From positions 3,720,001-3,784,000 of the forward strand of contig NZ_CP109785.1 of NCBI RefSeq assembly GCF_025913575.1: a DNA stretch of 64,000 nt, in the 5' to 3' direction. Below, piece after piece: positions 60,211-64,000 of the stretch. This stretch comes from Halocatena marina. GTDB taxonomy: Archaea; Halobacteriota; Halobacteria; Halobacteriales; Haloarculaceae. Below the pieces are notes generated by a model. It was not told where the DNA came from. It ran no database searches and saw only the letters and a list, made by a program, of their open reading frames with translations. Position numbers and translations under genes: made by a program. Within the stretch, counting starts at the first letter, position 1, and the number at the start of each line of letters is the position of its first letter.

Positions 60211-60390
60211 TCAGGCACGCGCCCACGGACGCTTATTTTCCCGTCGTTGACGCTCCGCGTTCTCTTCGTTAATCATATCACGAACAGCGGACCGAATCGC
60301 CTCGCTTCGGTTCGGGAACTCACCCGTTTCGACCAGCTGTTCCACTGCTTCGATCTGTTGTTTTGGAATCCGTAGTGTCACACGCTCCAT
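60211..60390 (-). CDS. cdrS: Ribbon-helix-helix regulator CdrS
   Basis: 59 residues from ATG 60390 (MERVTLRIPKQQIEAVEQLV). The longer frame extends upstream into the promoter repeats and is not used. The RHH fold is the N-terminal strand ERVTLRIPK plus the two helices QQIEAVEQLVETGEFPNRSE and AIRSAVRDMINEENAERQR. In Halobacterium and Haloferax CdrS coordinates cell division genes and is co-transcribed with ftsZ2. The start has a GGAAAGGGG stretch about 7-15 bases upstream, possible Shine-Dalgarno-like support, so the mRNA has a real 5' leader here. Confidence 0.9.
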   Translation of the reverse strand: MERVTLRIPKQQIEAVEQLVETGEFPNRSEAIRSAVRDMINEENAERQRRENKRPWARA

Positions 60391-60435
60391 GGTTTTCCCC
60401 TTTCCGGTAAGACGATCAGACGCACGTCCGCCCCG

Positions 60436-60500
60436 CGTCTTACACGGCGAAATCACACGAAAGCGACCGAATCACTCCACACGATTCGCCGTGTAAGACG
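60436..60500. promoter_or_regulatory. Long inverted repeat in the cdrS-ftsZ2 leader/promoter
   Basis: CGTCTTACACGGCGAA (60436-60451) and its exact complement TTCGCCGTGTAAGACG (60485-60500) enclose 33 bases. With a TATA-like ATTTATTA at 60536-60543 (minus strand), transcription would start near 60513. The repeat would then lie in the mRNA leader, as an RNA hairpin or as paired DNA-binding sites. Confidence 0.6.
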
Positions 60501-60510
60501 ATCGTCTTAC
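60493..60510. promoter_or_regulatory. 18-bp perfect palindrome at the predicted cdrS start site
   Basis: GTAAGACGATCGTCTTAC is a perfect palindrome of the GTAAGACG element. It overlaps the right arm of the inverted repeat and the predicted start region (about 60513). Another half site GTAAGACGATC lies at 60407-60417 just ahead of the cdrS ATG. Expected to be a site for CdrL or CdrS. Confidence 0.6.
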
Positions 60511-60614
60511 GCAGGTGTGTGCATTATCGCCGGTGTAATAAATCTTTGCCCTATGTATGACATTGCCGTCTGATACAGTGCAAATAGATCAGGAGATGGT
60601 GTAAAATTAAATAT

Positions 60615-61157
60615 CTATGTCTGATCGAGAACGTCCGCCGCAGGCGTGCGACGGCCGCAGCTGGGGCAGAACGACCAATCAGAGCGAATTTCATCACCAC
60701 AGTCACAGAACACCCGCCGACTCGATTTTTCTCCACAGTTGGGACAGTAAACGTGGGGTTCCGAAAGTGGTTCACCGCACTGAGAACACTGTTTACGTTT
60801 TGCCTCGGATTCATCCTCTGGCGTAGTACGCGTCTTACACTTTTCAGCTGATTGTGACGACTCATTGTCCAGAGACGCCTCATGCTCTCCGTCTACGGTG
60901 ATGTTTACGTTGATATCTTGTGGCTCTGATCGTGTAAACGCGCCTGTGGAACGTTCTGTGATGAGTTCGTCGACTCGCTCGCGCACGATCCGATCGATTT
61001 CGATCCCAGCGTCGGGAGCAGCACGAGAATCAGACGTCTCGACAGAATTTTCGAGATAGGAGCGTAGCGCTTCGCGCATGATCGCGCTCTTGGAGGCATC
61101 GAACTCCTCCAACTGGGCAATGAGATCATCGTCTGCGCGAAACGTGATCTTGCTCAT
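60615..61157 (-). CDS. cdrL: Ribbon-helix-helix regulator CdrL with C-terminal zinc ribbons
   Basis: 180 residues. The N-terminal RHH domain is MSKITFRADDDLIAQLEEFD and KSAIMREALRSYLENS (residues 1-40). A long polar linker (about 41-115) contains a helix with RIVRERVDELITERS. Two C-terminal zinc ribbons follow: CSQCGEPLSEPHVYCPNCG and CDCGDEIRSDWSFCPSCG. In other haloarchaea CdrL controls cdrS-ftsZ2; the position just upstream of that operon and the RHH plus zinc-ribbon build agree. It probably autoregulates through the palindrome beside its TATA-like box (61182-61189). The start at 61157 has leaderless TATA spacing (about 28 bases). Confidence 0.88.
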   Translation of the reverse strand: MSKITFRADDDLIAQLEEFDASKSAIMREALRSYLENSVETSDSRAAPDAGIEIDRIVRERVDELITERSTGAFTRSEPQDINVNITVDGEHEASLDNESSQSAEKCKTRTTPEDESEAKRKQCSQCGEPLSEPHVYCPNCGEKSSRRVFCDCGDEIRSDWSFCPSCGRRTPAADVLDQT

Positions 61158-61181
61158 TCGTACCGTCGTTGTTTCCCAAAC

Positions 61182-61204
61182 TATTTTAACGTTGGTGCCA
61201 ACGT
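61182..61204 (-). promoter_or_regulatory. cdrL promoter: TATA-like box with adjacent palindrome
   Basis: On the minus strand TTAAAATA (61182-61189) lies about 28 bases before the cdrL ATG. Directly upstream, ACGTTGGTGCCAACGT (61189-61204) is an inverted repeat with perfect 7-base arms and a 2-base centre. The placement at the BRE position suggests an operator, probably for CdrL itself or a partner. Confidence 0.55.
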
Positions 61205-61260
61205 CATACGTCCGTCAGTCACACACCAGAATGGTTCACTCCGGCGAAAAAAGACAAGGG

Positions 61261-61267
61261 TTAAATT
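61261..61267 (+). promoter_or_regulatory. TATA-like box of tRNA-Tyr
   Basis: TTAAATT, about 29 bases before the tRNA 5' end at 61293, the expected archaeal spacing. Confidence 0.5.
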
Positions 61268-61292
61268 GGGGTTAGGACATACAAATGAATGA

Positions 61293-61366
61293 CCGCTCTT
61301 AGCTCAGTCTGGCAGAGCAGTCGACTGTAGATCGACTTGTCCCCCGTTCAAATCGGGGAGAGCGGA
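61293..61366 (+). tRNA. tRNA-Tyr (anticodon GTA)
   Basis: A 74-base cloverleaf. Acceptor stem CCGCTCT pairs with AGAGCGG, discriminator A at 61366. The anticodon stem is GTCGA with TCGAC around the loop CTGTAGA (anticodon GTA). The T-stem CCCCG pairs with CGGGG around TTCAAAT. The C1-G72 pair is the archaeal tyrosine identity mark. No intron is apparent; CCA is not encoded. Confidence 0.95.
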
Positions 61367-61621
61367 CTTCCTGTCACACAGCATCGTGGGAGCCGTGAAT
61401 AGCGATGTGTCTGGAATCCGTCTCGGTATGATCTGAGTCAGTCGTGCCGAAGGGATGACGCATTTCACGTCGAGAAGAGTAGATTTGAATAGTTGCCAAT
61501 CCCATTCGAATACTCTCCGTTCTATTCTCCGAAATTAGATGATTCAACCACCAAACCAAATGACTGGCTGTTAATAAGCGGCCAGAAAGCATATTCCGAA
61601 CATCTCTAAGTGACTCACATA

Positions 61622-63340
61622 ATGACGTATCAACGGGTGCCGATTAGCCGGCGGTCATTTCTTTCTGGAGCAACCGCTGCTGTTGCTGGTGGTGTATTTC
61701 TCGGAAAGAGCAACCCGGTACGAGCGGACTCGGATCCGACAGGCGACGAGCAGTGGACACAGCTTGGTAAGAACGCAGCATCCACCCACTCCGCCATGAC
61801 CGGTGTTGGACCAACAGGCGATATTTCTATCGCGTGGGACGCGCACAAGAGCGTCCATGGATACAGTGGGGATTCAAGCGTGGGGGCGGTCGTCGACGGA
61901 ACGGTGTACGCCTCGGGCACTGGTCTGGTTGCGCTTGATGCGACAGATGGGACCGAACTGTGGAGCTTTGGTGCCAAAATCCCCGACAGAGAGTACCCAG
62001 AATCAGGAATTACAGGGGATATCGAAACACCAGCGGTCATGGACGGAACCGTGTTCGCTACTGTCCGCTTTGGAGTCTACGACGCAGATTCGTCCGTTTT
62101 CCATACAGCCATTGTCGCTGTGGATGCAGAATCTGGTGAGAAACAGTGGCGTATTGATGTGCCGTACGGTCTTTCGTTTTCGGAACTGACAGCAGTCGAC
62201 GGATCACTGTTCGTGAACGGTCCGGATATGGACGGTGGAGATGGCCTATTCCTGTACGTCCTCAACGCGGATGATGGATCAGTGCAGTGGCGCCAGCCTA
62301 TACAAAGGACTGAGTTCGGCACCCGTCCGCGCGATTACTACTCGGCCCCAATCGTTGCCGATGGGTTGGTGTTCGTTGCACCTCCCAACGGCGTCAACGC
62401 CTACGATGCGGCTAGCGGCGACCTCGTCTGGGACGCCCTTCCTTATGTGAAAGATCTCTCTGTGGCGATGGTCTCGGAGGAAACGCTGTTCGTGAATGAG
62501 AACAGCAGGCCGGGAGCGACGATCATCGCACTCAATGCGAGGACCGGAGATGACCAGTGGAAAACAGCCTACGGCGGAGATATTCGCGTGGCCATGCACA
62601 CAGTCGATACGGAACGGCTGTACATCTCCACGAGCGAAGACGACAGCGATGTCGTTGCCCTCGATCGGTCCACTGGGAATGAACGCTGGCGGACGACCAT
62701 TCCTCAGCCCACCAATGAAGAGCAACCCCGAATGTGGATACCAAACCGTGGCATGATTCGCGTCGGGGAACTGTTGTACGTCGGTGGAGCTGCGTTGCAG
62801 CCGTCAGACGGTGAAATTCTCTGGAAAAAGGAGCTCAGAGAGGTCCCGTCAGGTGGCTATTCGTTAGACGCCGTCGCCGGGGGACAGATGTATATCAGCG
62901 ACCGCGGTCTCGGGGGTGGTCTCGTCGTACTGGAAGGGACGAAAACACAGACAACGACGCCAACGCCCCAACCGGAGAACACCGAGCAACAGGGTGACCT
63001 CAACGAGAGAACTGACACGTCACATCGAACCCAGTCGGACGATACTACTGCTCGAACTGATACGTCACATCCTACCCAGTCAGACAATACTGACCAATCG
63101 ACGGCCGACCACACCGAGAAAACCGACACGCCCAATCACACTCAATCGGGCAGGACGATCCAACAAGCCGCCGAAACAACACCGCAGGCGACCCCTACCC
63201 AAACCGGCACCGCTTCGAACTCCGAACCCGCAACTCGCGCAACTGACGCAACGACCGCCACTGACGGACCAGGATTTGGTCTGGTGACAGCTATCGCGGG
63301 CGTTGGAGTCGGTGCGTGGCGATATCTTACCACCGACTAA
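61622..63340 (+). CDS. Tat-exported PQQ-like beta-propeller protein with PGF-CTERM anchor
   Basis: 572 residues from ATG 61622. A GTG four codons earlier is possible. The N-terminus has a Tat signal (PISRRSFLSGATAAVAGGVF). A propeller of WD-like/PQQ repeats follows, with GTGLVALDATDGTELWSFGA, TAIVAVDAESGEKQWRID and DVVALDRSTGNERWRTTIPQ as examples. After a Thr/Ser/Asp/Gln-rich spacer with two near-identical 14-residue units (RTDTSHRTQSDDTT and RTDTSHPTQSDNTD) comes a C-terminal PGF-type signal: DGPGFGLVTAIAGVGVGAWRY. This is an archaeosortase A substrate, to be anchored outside by lipid. The ligand is unknown. Confidence 0.9.
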   Translation: MTYQRVPISRRSFLSGATAAVAGGVFLGKSNPVRADSDPTGDEQWTQLGKNAASTHSAMTGVGPTGDISIAWDAHKSVHGYSGDSSVGAVVDGTVYASGTGLVALDATDGTELWSFGAKIPDREYPESGITGDIETPAVMDGTVFATVRFGVYDADSSVFHTAIVAVDAESGEKQWRIDVPYGLSFSELTAVDGSLFVNGPDMDGGDGLFLYVLNADDGSVQWRQPIQRTEFGTRPRDYYSAPIVADGLVFVAPPNGVNAYDAASGDLVWDALPYVKDLSVAMVSEETLFVNENSRPGATIIALNARTGDDQWKTAYGGDIRVAMHTVDTERLYISTSEDDSDVVALDRSTGNERWRTTIPQPTNEEQPRMWIPNRGMIRVGELLYVGGAALQPSDGEILWKKELREVPSGGYSLDAVAGGQMYISDRGLGGGLVVLEGTKTQTTTPTPQPENTEQQGDLNERTDTSHRTQSDDTTARTDTSHPTQSDNTDQSTADHTEKTDTPNHTQSGRTIQQAAETTPQATPTQTGTASNSEPATRATDATTATDGPGFGLVTAIAGVGVGAWRYLTTD

Positions 63341-64000
63341 CGTATCCTGTATCTGATCTGGGACTGTCCCGATCCTTCCGGGTCGGTTACCCACACCAGA
63401 ACAAATTGTCACCATCTGATACAGTCCAGACCACGAGACCTACTTCCCGAAGAAGTCCGTATCAAATATCGGTGGCCTGATGAGAAAACGAACGAATCTT
63501 TCGAGGCTACGGTCTCAAACAATTGCTAGCTGTGCCCCCCTGTTGTGACTGTAGCTGTGGACGTGATTGATTGGTACAGGCGGTGTACCAACGTCGAGCA
63601 GTAGATGCTAAACGCAGTAGCACCATTACTGTCGTATACTCGAACGGATCTGCTTGTTCTATGTTTGTAAGTCATGAGTGCTATTGTCTTACGCAATCTG
63701 TATCAGAGCAGAATTTATTATGGCGTTGTAGTAGTGATCTCACGATCGTTCTCTACGACTGTTCTGCAGCTCCAAGATCGGTAGGTGCTACTCAACTTCC
63801 TCCTCTGATTGCTGCTGTTAGGTCCTGTTTACGAAGCCAATACCGCATTTATCGGCACTGAGACGCTCTCTCGTGGAACTGATACAGCGGAATACATTTC
63901 GTTCAGAGAACCGAAAACGATGCACTCATATTGCACTTCTAACTATATTGTTCCCATATCTCTTGTGTAATTATATCTGCGTATTGGTAGTACCGCTCGA
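63341..64000. other. Right-edge region without a recognisable gene
   Basis: 660 bases after the beta-propeller gene. No credible gene was found. A plus-strand frame without a start (about 63344-63529) contains LLPEEVRIKYRWPDEKTNES, which looks coding-like but has no match I know. A 96-codon frame at 63571-63861 has Cys/Ser/Arg-rich composition and is not credible. At the very end, a minus-strand frame ends at 63939 and runs off the edge (last residues ERYYQYADIITQEIWEQYS), possibly the 3' end of an outside gene. The last about 350 bases are AT-rich. Confidence 0.3.

Noticed and set aside
60436..60510. Possible CRISPR or transposon terminal repeats.
   Set aside because: The repeats are inverted promoter elements next to a division operon, without regular spacers or an adjacent transposase or cas gene.
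61610..61621. Start of the beta-propeller gene at GTG 61610.
   Set aside because: ATG 61622 gives a normal Tat signal; four extra residues add nothing. Left as an alternative only.

Overview
The window comes from a haloarchaeon (class Halobacteria). Three things point there. The proteins are strongly acidic. Many genes start at or near the expected transcript start, about 25-30 bases after an AT-rich TATA-like box (leaderless style). The gene content is archaeal and haloarchaeal: TFB, NreA, thermosome, membrane LonB, Dph2, NcsA, FtsZ2 with CdrS and CdrL, a RosR-like PadR regulator, and a Tat-exported PGF-CTERM protein. Base composition looks moderate for the class, so I do not name a genus. 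No CRISPR array, rRNA gene or intact insertion sequence was recognised. One tRNA (Tyr, anticodon GTA) is present.

Layout. 0-5 kb: a glycan-assembly cluster on the minus strand (a GT-C membrane glycosyltransferase cut by the window edge, an alkaline-phosphatase-superfamily phosphodiesterase, two GT4 glycosyltransferases). 5.5-15.8 kb: housekeeping (pyrophosphatase, RosR-like regulator, RNase HI and its partner, TFB, NreA, an ABC exporter, PolX). 15.8-18.1 kb: an AT-rich island with a small membrane protein and an unusual trypsin-fold protein. 18.1-24.3 kb: protein quality control and NAD/SAM metabolism (CPBP protease, LonB, NadM, SAM hydroxide adenosyltransferase, thermosome). 24.4-31.5 kb: small enzymes, including a decayed VOC pseudogene, an MBL hydrolase overlapping a YkgJ cysteine-cluster protein, and a CDP-alcohol phosphatidyltransferase. 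31.6-43.1 kb: regulators, an SPFH/NfeD pair, MetRS, a DedA-like protein, a PUA protein, a glycolate-oxidase-type flavoprotein and an APH-fold kinase. 43.2-51.9 kb: a rhomboid protein followed by a five-gene hydroxamate siderophore operon. 52-58.9 kb: RNA modification and DNA repair (METTL5-like, Dph2, Dna2-like, NcsA). 59-61.4 kb: the cell-division module ftsZ2-cdrS with cdrL, then tRNA-Tyr. 61.6-64 kb: an exported beta-propeller protein and about 660 bases without a recognisable gene.

The richest parts for follow-up are two regulated modules. The siderophore operon sits behind two near-identical iron-repressor-type palindromes around a TATA-like box. Its likely leaderless transcript would begin with a 23-codon leader ORF that overlaps the first enzyme gene by ATGA. 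The operon matches the gene order of rhizobactin 1021 rhbABCDE but has no second NIS synthetase here. The cdrS-ftsZ2 promoter carries several copies of a GTAAGACG element arranged as a 16-bp inverted repeat and an 18-bp perfect palindrome, and cdrL has its own palindrome just upstream of its TATA-like box.
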